From: Cristatella mucedo | Lineage: Eukaryota; Bryozoa; Phylactolaemata; Cristatellidae | Reading direction: 5' to 3' | DNA length: 64,000 nt | Assembly: GCA_009760855.2 (NCBI GenBank) | Contig: WPIO01000024.1 | Location: 325,001-389,000 of the forward strand | Part shown: in pieces, positions 25,026 to 35,267 of the stretch | Layout: each line of letters starts with the position of its first letter | Position numbering within the stretch: the stretch's first letter is position 1 | Notes under the pieces: generated by a model | What the model was told of the DNA's origin: nothing | Seen by the model: the letters and a program-made list of their open reading frames with translations, nothing else | Database searches by the model: none | Made by a program: the position numbers and the translations under genes

Positions 25026-26990
25026 TTATATTATTAATAATAACACACGATAAAGTGGCCTCAGATAACTCAGTCTCTTTCTAGGTGCTTTACATTGGCT
25101 GCAAATGAAACACGATCGAAGATTAGTGGTAGCATGCTCGATAAACAACAAGAACAACCTGGTTAGGGGTGACATGCACAGGATCACCATGCGTGTGGTT
25201 AGTGGCAGCATGCACCGTGTCAGCACACATAAGTACCTAAAGGACGAATCACGGGGACCCAGTGAATGTTGTGATAAATGGGTGCGTTTTAAATTTTTTT
25301 TTAAATGTGGTCAAATCAAGGGATGTCGTGACGGAAGTCGAGAGTGAGTTACAGGCTTGGGGATCATACGAATTAAAGGCATGGTCTCCCAAGGATTTGA
25401 GTTTTTACGAGGTATAGGTAAACAGTTAAATTCCGAAATGCAGGTGGTACTATGCTTAGCCTGGTGGGAGGAGTAGATCTGATAGGTAGGCTGGAGCCAA
25501 AGAATGAAGGAACCTAAAAGTGAGCGACAAAACCTTAAACTCGATCCGTTGCTTGACTGGTAGTCAGTGCAGATCGGCGAGAAGTGGTGTGATGTGGCAA
25601 CTTCGACACTCACGACAGACAAGCCTAGCTGCAGAGTTTTGCTCCAGCTGCAATCGCCTGATTGCACAGGCCGGTAGACCAGCAAGCAATGACTTGCTGA
25701 AGTCAAGACGGGATGTCACAAATGCATGGACCAACTTAGATGTGGTATCCTTGTCTAAACAAGCCCGAAATTTTAGTAATGTTATGTGGCTGAAAGTAGG
25801 CAGACATGACTGTGGAGCTGATGTGGTGGTCGTCTATTGAAAGGTCACTTTCAAACTTTACATCTAGATTTCGTGCAGATCCAACAGGAGATATGCTGGC
25901 AGAGCCGAATTTGAGCGTCAGCCTTTCCAATTTCTGAATCACACTTGGTTTTACCCATAACTGGTAAGTTGGTTTTATCAACATTCAATTTACGAAAATT
26001 TGCTGCCATCCATGTGCCGATGTCATCAATACATGCAGCAAGGCAGTTGAGAGAATTCGACGTACTGGAGGGCTTGGATGAATCAAAGCAAAGGTACAAC
26101 TGAGTACCATCCCCATAGAAGTGAAAGCCTAGATTGTGCTTGGCCGTCACATCGGCAAGAGGTAGAGTATAAACCGTGAAAAAAACCAGACCAAGTAAGC
26201 AGAGATACTCTACCCATATCTGCATTCCTAAGTAGGCATGTCTGCATTCCTAAGTAGGTCATCATACACCCTAAGCAATGCTGACTCTGTGGAATGATTA
26301 GCTCTAAAACCAGACTGGAACTTACTAGCAAGGCTTGAAGTTTTAATATATGAGTTCAGCTGGTCTGCGCGACTCGTTCCAGTGGTTCTGATAGGAACGG
26401 TTAAAGGGAGATTGGGTGGAAGTTGCTTAAGTTATCTTGGTCTAGTGTTGCTTTTTTGAGTAGTGGCCTGACTGCAGCATTTTTTAGATCTGCTGGGATC
26501 TGACCTGAGGCTAATGACATATGGCCAATGACATATTAATGATCTTACTTATGCATGGCAGCAGATCAATGCATCGTAGAAACAGGACATTGGGAATATG
26601 GTCCAAAGGACTAGTTTTCTTTTTTTATTGTGATCTGACCTTGAGGGCGAGGTCACTAGTGGCCCCCTTGAATGCATACATTGAGGTGCTGCATGGAATT
26701 GAGGCACGGCATTCTAGGCGAGATGCTGCCATCGAAGGGATGTACTCCTTGGTCTTGTCTATCCTCTGGACGAAGAAGCTAGAAAAGCGATCAGCTAGAT
26801 CGACACAAGGATCATCAGGTAAGGAGCTAACCTGGGAGCGGTTGAGGAGATGGTTGATCGTCGACATCAGCATACTTGGGTTGTGCATCCGTGATTCAAC
26901 AATATTTTTGTAGAAGCTAGTGAGATTATGCCGTTTCTTTTGCTACCGACTCTGGCCGATCTTTTCCAGACGTGTGCTGCTTCCTTGACT
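25026..26990 (-). mobile_element. LINE-1 copy, 5'-truncated, dead
   Basis: Inverted relative to the preceding copy, tail to tail, about 455 bases apart. Hairpin complement at 25055-25095. RT pieces in reverse: NLGFHFYGDGTQLYL (active-site YADD changed to YGDG) near 26110, and the MLMSTINHLLNRSQVSS / DLADRFSSFFVQ block at 26770-26880, homologous to 22555-22680. Endonuclease is absent. A short duplication (TGCATTCCTAAGTAGG) at 26220-26260 splits the RT. Confidence 0.85.
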
Positions 26991-27829
26991 TCCTTTTGAG
27001 TCGGCTATACTTCTCACTTTATCTGCTGTGTGAGGCGAAGGCTATTAATTACGTATGCACATCGAAGACCACTTGGTTGTTAATTTCGCTATTAAAACTA
27101 TACTGCATAGCGACAGTCTAGTTCTCGTGACTTGGGTAAGTTAGGGACAGTGATTCAAGCCATACTTTTGCTGTCCATTTTACTTCGTGTTGGTGCCAAC
27201 TACATTGAAAGTAGCTGCTTGAATAGGTGTGTGCCTATTTTTTGACGATAATGCAGCGTTTTGCTCAATTTCAGGCTGCTCTGGTCTGTTTTACGTTGAT
27301 GTACTAGATCCTTGCATTGCCTGACACACCACCAATGTATCTTATTAGTGAGCTGTTACGTGCGATGTAATTTTCCAACGGGTTCCTTTTTCAATTACCT
27401 TTAGTTCGCAAACAGAGTTTGTAATTTCCTGGAAAATCAATTAGATTAGTTCAATCTAAACTAGCTAATATTTAAGTGATAATCTGAATTGGTTGAATGG
27501 GCGTTTCTTTGTTTGATGGCTTTGTTTGGATTGCAAGGCAGTCTGGCGGCCAGTTTAGTCTGTGAAGCTCCGTGTTTGTCATGCTAGTGTGGTTGACACT
27601 GTTATTGGCATAATAAGGAATCGTGTTAAGGGGCTGAGCGTTACACTGAGCCACTTCAGGTGAAGGAAGGAAAAGCAGAAGGGTCAGACCTGGCCTTTCA
27701 TAGTTATAGCAGCAGCGGGTAGCTGTGTGTACTCGTAGCCTGTTGTGTGTGCATTGCTGAAGCTGAATATGTAAAAAAGAAAGTGCTAAAAATTACCCGT
27801 AGCTCTAGCAAGAAACTTAAATGTTTCCT

Positions 27830-27945
27830 GTAGTTGGGAGTTGAACCCAAGACCCCCGAATTTTTTAGAGGTTTCCATACTACTCCAAAGCGTTTCCATT
27901 GCGACTCCACTCACCAATTGGTTTACTAAGCCACGTACATGTGTT
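27830..27945 (-). mobile_element. tRNA-like SINE or expanded tRNA pseudogene
   Basis: Minus strand has a box A-like TTAGTAAACCAATTGGTGAGTGG and, about 60 bases on, a box B GGGTTCAACTCCC. The spacing is about 20 bases too long for a tRNA and the acceptor ends do not pair. It is distinct from SINE-A and SINE-B. Confidence 0.4.
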
Positions 27946-28885
27946 ACCACACTGCGCTTCGAACGTCAGCGAGGACGTCGAGTATGAGCTTCCTCGTATG
28001 AGCCTCACGTGCACGTTTTCTCCCTAGTTTTCAAGCTCCCCGGGCCCATTAGTTTGGCAGTTTCGGCGTGACAGAGGATCCTTGCATGCTGTGACGAGTG
28101 GCTAAAAATTATCACAATCTATCTCGTGAAACTGCAGCTGCCACTTACCTTGTTATTCTTTCTCTCACTCGTCTTCGTAGTTGGCCCTGAGCCATAAGGC
28201 TGAAGCAGAATTGCTGAGAAGCATGATAAGAAAAATACAGACATAGCAACAAGTGTCAACTTGGAAAGTTCATCTGAGATCATTAGAAACTACAAATTAG
28301 CTTTTTTAATTACATATTGCCATTTTCCTCTAGGTAGAGTACACCTCTAGTCAGTCTACTCGTGGCAGAGAAATCAGGGGTAAGAACATCTGCATCCAGG
28401 ACCACTGGTTAGTCGTGACAAGTCCACGTTGCTCTGGTAACGCTTAAAGTCACGTCTGGCTTTCCTCCGCTCAGTCCAAATACACGTGACCCGCTCTCCT
28501 CTCTTCCTGATCCAGCCAGCGTTATAGGCCGGTCAGACAGCTTTTGTGGGAGCGATCGAACTCCGCCCCCGACTGGAAGCTTTACTCGCCGTTCACCATC
28601 GGAAGCCTACCTGGCCAGTGCTAGCCTGCCCTTTGTCCATTATACAGACATCCATGATTAACATGACTCGCACGTAATTTTTTTTTATTGGTTACATTTA
28701 AAGGTCATGCGCACATTGCCACTGCGAGAATCCTTTCACAGAATCCAATAAACATTTCACAGGGTACCCATTCTTTACCGATTTACTCGAGTAGTGCTGC
28801 TTTTGGATAAGTTAACCACTTTTTTCGGGAGGCTGTGCTTGTCACTTTATCTTGGATTCTGGGAGCCGCTTGGGCTTAAGAGTGT

Positions 28886-29110
28886 CTAACCACCGAAAAC
28901 GTAAGCACTTTGCTTATTCCTCTTAATTAAAATAAAAATATTTCCGTTCATTTCCAGTGTTTTCGTAGCAGCAGCGATGCCAGAACGCCCGATGTAATTG
29001 ATGTAATTGAGCACATTGACCCGATTTCCGGGTGCTCTGGCCTTGTAGAACAAGTCGGTGTATTTATGATACAAGTCAAGATGCTCGTAATATGGTCGGC
29101 GATACGTTAA
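28886..29110 (-). other. Unexplained open frame of about 75 codons
   Basis: Open from about 29110 to the TAG at 28886-28888, reading WLKLTYRRPYYEHLD, then KYTDLFYKARAPGN, then NYINYIGRSGIAAA and ending YVFGG. The composition (Tyr-, Arg-rich, no low complexity) is more protein-like than the surrounding frames. No start codon or splice-site assignment is convincing. It could be a terminal exon of an unseen gene or a transposon remnant. Confidence 0.25.
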
Positions 29111-29124
29111 CTTCAGCCAGGTAC

Positions 29125-29210
29125 TAATTATAATTTTTTTAAAGCGCCCTAAAAGAACTAAATATCTTTTTAGGGCACTGTTTACTTGAGCTAGCCAAGG
29201 AAACTTGTCA
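29125..29210 (-). repeat. LINE-1/SINE-B type hairpin end
   Basis: AAAGCGCCCTAAAAGAACTAAATATCTTTTTAGGGCACT is a diverged inverted copy of the family hairpin, with A-rich flank. Confidence 0.5.
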
Positions 29211-29309
29211 TTCGGTTAGGGATATCACTCACGGCGCCGGAACGCTAAAGCGCACAAAGGACAACTATCGCGGACAGAGTAAACTATGTGCAACAAGAAT
29301 CTTACTATC

Positions 29310-29850
29310 GGTGCAGAATTCTGCAGCTAAGCCTGTCGGTCATGAGCATTACAATTGTCAAGTCAACCACTTTCATCTACTAATGTGCACTGGCTCTCCA
29401 TCAAGCCGCATGACGACTTAACGTCGCTGTCGCCCGCTTTTAGGTTCCTTTATTCTCTCGCTCTGGCCTATCTATCCGAACTGCATCCTGAGCAGGCTTC
29501 TCTTCGTTCTACCAGCTGTCGCTCTAACCATCGTCTTTTGGCAGTGCAACTGTGAAATCTTAAATCCTTTGGTGGCGGCGACTTCTGTTAGCTATGCTCC
29601 TAAAGCCACGAGCCCAATCCCGACTGGCATCACGATATCAACCGACTGACATCACGATATCAAATGACTTAACGGCATTTAAAAAGCTGATAAAAACTGC
29701 GAGTTTCTAGTAGCCATAGCTCCGTTAGTGTTAATTTCTCTTTTTGTGCTAATGCGATTTGAAATTGTGCATGGCATCCGTAGCCAATGGCCAATGGCTT
29801 CGTTTCTAGCAAGTAGCGAGTGCCTAGAAAGAGATTCACAGAGGCGGTTA
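29310..29850 (+). mobile_element. Highly degraded LINE-1 3' region
   Basis: LHSTNVHWLSIK-like block near 29380 corresponds to the LINE-1 HWLPVKQ block, then ALAYLSELHPEQAS (29462-29500) and a weak tail near 29815-29880. A 20-base duplication (CATCACGATATCAA twice) lies at 29630-29665. Confidence 0.5.
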
Positions 29851-30369
29851 TTGTTAAAAAATAGTATTTTTTTTATTGTTAGAATCATCTTATTAGAGGA
29901 CTTAGAAAGATCGAGCTTTACTGGCTTAAAAAGGAACGAGATAGCCAGAGCAAATTTTCGACTAACAAATGAGAGGTGGGACCTTGCGAAAACACTGGCA
30001 ACTCATGGGCTCAGCCACCGGCCAGCTGGCTACACTCATGAATGGCTATCCCTGACAAATTAAGTGAACGGAGAGATAAGAGTCACTTTGCTTGCAAAAC
30101 GCGGCCTGCAGCTGGTACTGCCAAACTTTTCCCCAGCTTTATGCATGAAAGCTGGCCAGCCGATTAATGAGGTGAATGGTGAGAAGTCAGGCAGAGTTAA
30201 GCCAGGACCTGCGTCCATCGAAGAGCATACAAGTGGAACTTATACTGTGTGGTTGTTTTGGTGACTGGCCCCCAAATCGTCCATCGATATCCCATCGTCG
30301 CTGGTAATGCGGTACCATTAGGCTCGCGCGGTCGGCTCTCTTTGAATGGAGAGCAGTTGTACGTCTGCC

Positions 30370-30535
30370 GTGAAAGCACAGGAGGTAAGGTGCACGCCCT
30401 TCAAGATCTACGTCGTGGGTTCGAATTCTGTTTTGGGCGATCCTTTATTGCCAACTGCACGCGGCTGTGATTGCCGTTAAGGCTGTGCTGTCACTATGCA
30501 AATGAGGCTGTTAAATCAGCTAATATATTAGTATA
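30370..30535 (+). mobile_element. SINE-A copy
   Basis: Box B GGGTTCGAATTCTG at 30417-30430, body GCGATCCTTTATTGCC, 3' end GCTGTTAAATCAGCTAATAT. It lies 290 bases upstream of the TATA box of the secreted-protein gene. Confidence 0.75.
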
Positions 30536-30823
30536 AGCTTGGCTTATCGCACGAGAGCTTCCATTAGCCGCTACTAACACAGTTCATGCAGTAGACTGTC
30601 GCATAGGACCCCTGTTGATGGCCATGTGCGTTGCCGCAGGCGAGGCGTTTTGCTCGCCCGTGGTCTGTTGGACTTCGGAACCGTTAGAGGGTCTTCTCGT
30701 AGGGCGACTGAGCTGCCTGATTGGCTAACCGAAATCTGCGAGGGCGCTTCCCGGAAGTCGTCGTTACACAAGGCGCAGTTGTATAATCTAACGGTCGTGG
30801 GACTGGGCAGCTGCGACAAAGTG

Positions 30824-30831
30824 TATTTAAA
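30824..30831 (+). promoter_or_regulatory. TATA-like box of the secreted-protein gene
   Basis: TATTTAAA sits 52 bases before the ATG at 30884. A TCAGCAC initiator-like site near 30858-30864 is about 30 bases downstream, the normal TATA-to-start distance. This predicts a 5' UTR of about 25 nt. The surrounding 30580-31040 is GC-rich relative to its flanks. Confidence 0.5.
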
Positions 30832-30883
30832 GGCCGCCGCTACACCGCGCTCTGGTATCAGCACTGCTATTACCAGAAGAAGA

Positions 30884-33753
30884 ATGCTTGGCACCACGCT
30901 TGTCGCTTCGGTGCTTCTGCTCGTGGCCTATTCTGCTGCCGGACCACTGCACGCGTCGTGCCGAGTCCAGTGGTAGGCGTCCTTCGCTGCGCCGCCTGCC
31001 GCTGCTGCTGCTGCTTCGGGGAGCTCGCAGCTGCTGAGAGTTCACCAGTGTGAGGCTGCGTTTATATGATCCCCATTTGTATTACCATCTCCATTATGCA
31101 AGATCATCCAAAAAAATTGGCCAACACAATCAAAGAGCGTCATGACTTTAACAGAGAAAGTTGAGAGAGTGGTCACGAAAAAGTTGGACCTCTTGATGAT
31201 GTGGTTTTAGCGTAGCGATACTTGTATAAAAAAAAGTGGGCAAGCCGGCTTTGACGATGTAGTTCAGCTGCTGCTTGTCGCGTGTCAGTGGAGGATTCTT
31301 GGTGTACATGCTCGCTGCAAACCCGAACGACAGGAAATAATGAGTAGATGAGGACGCATTTCTTGCTTGTGACTTTGCAGGGAGTGGACGGTGGCGTGCC
31401 CGACTGTACTGCAAGCCATCTTGCAGCAAGTTGCAACGTGGAACGGAGCTGGTGGCTGTTCAAATGGTGGAGAGAAATGCCTCTATGCAGTACGTACTAC
31501 TATCAGAACCACTAATGCGACTTGCCCAGTAGACTGAGCCCCAGTAAGGCAGAATTGAGCTCTTAAGATAGCTTGCACTCATGCATCTAGCGACCACCTC
31601 CATTTAGCCCTGGCTGTCATTATGCATGAATATAAATAGGCTGTGGCAGGCGAGGGTGCCGTCCGTGGTCAAATCACTCGATGCATCCTTCTCGTGCTTG
31701 ATTTATTCGTGTCACCTGCTGTCTTAAAGCATACCGATTAAGTTTGCATTGGGCAGAACTAGAAGAAAGAAGTGCTGAAATTCAGGTAATATGATGATAA
31801 TGGACTGCAGCTCTTTTTCTGAACAACTTGGCTGGAGCATGGCTATTCCAACGTGTTGCAGCTGGTGAGCCAGTCGGACTCAGAATTGCATGCCACGCAC
31901 GAGACGCCGGTAAAGCACTACGTCGATGATCTGACATTCACTTTCCGGCAAGTTCAAAGTAGCTGCATTGTCCAGGTAAAGCTGGTGCAAGCCTCTGCAA
32001 GCAGCACAGCAGGTCCTTATGGGGGAGGGGTAGGAACAGGCACCCATCACTGGCTGCTTGCACTGTAAGACTTGGGAGAGGCCAGCGTTGGTTGTTGCTT
32101 ACTTCATTGATGTGGTGCCTATGTGCCCACAGAAGTGTTGTGTTTATGTATTCGTCTAGCTGTCTAATATTAAGATCTGTTTATATTTCCATTTACAAAG
32201 CAAACTCTATTGGGGAGACACTGTAAGGGTCGCCTAAAGTATTGCAAGTAGCCCGGTCGCAAATATTCCTCAGTTCGTCATTGATCAGTGGCATACAGTG
32301 TAAATGTCGTTTATCATGTGCTTGGAATTCTCCTTGTGTAGCCCGTGTGCATCAATTAGCCCGTGGGCGTAAGGTGCTCAGCACTGGTTCACGATCGTAG
32401 TTCGTGCGTGCGTGTCATGCATGTCAGGCGATTCAGAGTGTGTTGCTTGCAAGCGACAGCGGTGGCCGCTAAGGCTCATCGGCTCAGCTATAAACAACGA
32501 GGCTACTGTTACTAGTAGCCGGCCTTTAATTGTTCTGTGCACACGTAGGGGGCACGTGGGGTGGCCGCAGCACGAAAGGCTTCCAGGGCAGCACTGTGGC
32601 AGCCGTACGTATTGCCTATGTGACGAGGCTTGATGCCTTGATGCTATGCTATGATGCTTGATGCTATGATGCCTTGCTGATCAAGTTCTGCATCTTCAGT
32701 CTCTTTTTACTACAGACGGTTCTGCGCAGAACACCTCCCACAGCACCAGACGTACATGTCGTCCGTTCTGTTAACTTCCAGTTAGCTACGATCCTGATCA
32801 ACAGCAGGACATAGAAACTTTTGAACATAGCTACTGCAGTGGGGCATCCCATGTAGACCTTCTAATATTTACGCTTCACTACTGCAATTGAAGGGAAGGA
32901 TTGCACGAATGTTTTGTCGAAATTGTTCGTGCTACCAACATTGTCGCAGTGGCTAAAGAAGCTAAAATCACATCTAGTCGTCACACAATTTAGTGCGTCC
33001 GTGTTATTCATCCCCTGCATGCTGACACTGTGCATGCTGCTACTAACCATATGTGCATGCTGACCCAATGTGTCACCCATAACCATGTTATGCTTGTTGA
33101 CATTCAGCATGCTACCATTAACCATTCGATCACTCTTCATTGGTAGCAAATGTAAAGTGCTTAGAAATAGATTGAGTTCTCTGAGGGTTCTGGAACAAAT
33201 TATTATTGCTATTATTATTATTGTAATTGCGCCCACAGCATTTAGCATATATGTAATTTGTGTAAGTTGCCCATCAAAACGGTCCACAAATTAATCAAAT
33301 GGATGAACAGCTTTGCCGAGCTTCATTTGCTGAAAATGCTGAGCTAGCCTGGTTGGGTCTTTAGTTGCTTGTGCCATCGGCTATTATTTTTTGCACCGTA
33401 CGCAGGGATACTCTACTTCGGAGACCTGGTATGCGATCCTTGATTCTGGCACAAACTATTGCAACCTTCACAACCTGATCACAGGTACGAATTGCATTGC
33501 AGCATCCTAGTTAGTCGGCGCAGACGGCTGCAAGTTCGTTTGCCCAGCCAAGGCCTTGGGATCGCACTTGCCATGCAGATGGTTTTCGGTAGTCGTGGTG
33601 GGCGTGGCATCATATCCCCTCCAGTGATATTCCTCCTATTCGTCATTCATTCACGTTTCAGGCGCCGGCCTTGATAAGCAGCCCGGCTATGCGGAGACAA
33701 CCAGTGACAACGTCTGCACTCAGTTCTCGTCTGCCAACTGCACAGTTTATTAG
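30884..33753 (+). CDS. Secreted eight-cysteine protein, family not named (5 exons, complete)
   Basis: Exons: 30884-30972, 31381-31489, 31862-31975, 33406-33484, 33662-33753; 483 nt in all, giving 160 residues and a TAG stop. All junctions are AG/GT and phases (2,0,0,1) agree. Residues 1-25 are a typical signal peptide (MLGTTLVASVLLLVAYSAAG, hydrophobic core, likely cleavage near 20-25). The mature part has cysteines at 26, 36, 56, 63, 101, 123, 149 and 157, enough for four disulfides, and an NCT sequon at 156-158. Notable blocks are EKCLYA, HYVDDLTFTF, STSETWYAILD, NYCNLHNL and GLDKQPGY. There is no transmembrane segment after the signal. The layout suggests a small secreted disulfide-rich protein. 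I do not recognise a catalytic motif and assign no function. The ordered phases, TATA box and poly(A) signal argue for a live gene. Confidence 0.85.
32345..32530 (+). mobile_element. Degenerate SINE-A copy
   Basis: GCGTAAGGTGCTCAGCAC head, GCGACAGCGGTGGCCGCTAAGGCTCATC body and AACGAGGCTACTG 3' end, box B ruined. Located in the intron between exons 31975 and 33406. Confidence 0.4.
32930..33230 (+). mobile_element. LINE-1 3' end
   Basis: UTR blocks GCATGCTGACACTGTGCATGC and TGTCACCCATAACCATG, hairpin at 33152-33190 and ATTATTATTATTG tail. Intron of the secreted-protein gene. Confidence 0.7.
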
Positions 33754-34286
33754 CAGCAGTGGCAGTCAGCAGGGTGCCCCCACCAAAAAACCGTGGCCAT
33801 GTCACGGTCTGAATTTATACTGCCGAATATCGGGCAGTCTTTAAAAAAAAACTGTAGCACCGACCGACCTGCTATTTGTCGTGTATCACTCTAGCGAAGC
33901 ACGGAAGAAGGCTTCAAGACTGGTTAGATACTCGCCGCCAGCACGCGTGTGACTGCTCAGCTTCATCGGCATTCCGTCGATCGTGTTGTCGGCATAGCGG
34001 CCGGATGTTGTCCGGTGTATTGCAGATCTGCTTTGATTGTGGTAACGATGATAATGTCATCGTAGCGCTATAGCCTGACGGCTAGGAATCATTTCGATAA
34101 CTTAGGTTCGGTTTTATTTTGACAGTGGTGGCTCGGTGCTGTGCTCGACACGAGCTCAGGTGGCTCAGCGCGGCTCTTGTTGCCTCGAACAGGTGCCATT
34201 TCTTTGTGCTCTTTACCTCCCGACTGCATACTCGTGCTTCGCCTTCGTCATTCTTCCGATTTCCAAACGAGCTGACTTTACTCGTC

Positions 34287-34292
34287 AATAAA
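34287..34292 (+). terminator. AATAAA polyadenylation signal of the secreted-protein gene
   Basis: Canonical AATAAA 534 bases after the TAG at 33751-33753, giving a 3' UTR of about 550 nt. It is the first AATAAA after the stop on this strand that I noticed. Confidence 0.45.
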
Positions 34293-35267
34293 ATTTATCA
34301 CGTAGGGAGAACTGGTTGTTTTTCGCACGGACATAAAAGATGTTTGCAAGGGCACTTCACCCTCAGTCTAGGTTCAGTCTGGGGTCTAAAAGTGCTCTGT
34401 GCTGAAACAGGAATATTCTTCGCTAGCGTTTGACTAGCTAAGTCATTCGGTTAGTGCCTTTATCCATTTGTTAGGCACTAGCCCAAATTTAAGCACATGA
34501 GAAAGCACCTGCAATAAATAAGAGGCTATAGGTGCATGGATACGAATTTGTCTATTCCTTGCAGCCACTGAACTAGCAGCTACTCAATGCAGACACTTAA
34601 AGAGATGTCTGTCTCGGAGAAGCAGCGCTTTGCCCCGATCGCTCGTGGGGCTGCATCGCAGTCAACCAGAAGGCCGGCAGTGTATAGAGGAGGTAGACAC
34701 TTGTTAATGCTGTTACTTCAGGCAGCTATTCTTTCAAGCTGCAGACGTGCAAGTTTACTTAAAACTGAGGCTCGCGGCAGCAGTCCGTCCTGCGGTGGGC
34801 TGCAGGATTTTAGACTTAGCAGCCCTACAGCAGGCACCCGTGACAGCCCTGAATAGAAAGGCTCGGCCGGGCCATTTCAGGTGAGACCTCGGCATGTGGC
34901 TCGGTAGTGCAAAGGACAGTCAGCATGCTGCCGACTGTAGTAGTAACCCATTAAGCTGATAAACAGGAGTGGTCGTTTGTAGAATGCTAGCATCTGCACC
35001 ACGTCGCACTGGCTGGTTATGCTGCAAATGGTGCCCGCGCGCCTTCCACGGAATTCGAGAGCCACCGCCGGCTCACACTTTCGGCTAATGGCGATCGACA
35101 GTGAGTCACGATCAGGGCCTTGATGTTCGCGACCCAGGACATTCAACACGTTGACCCTCGACACCGACGACGTGCCATTCCCGAACTCTGTCGAAGCAAA
35201 ATTCGATAAGACACTCGGTCAAGCATCCTAAACAAAAATATTGGATTTACCCGGTGCGATCTAATGA

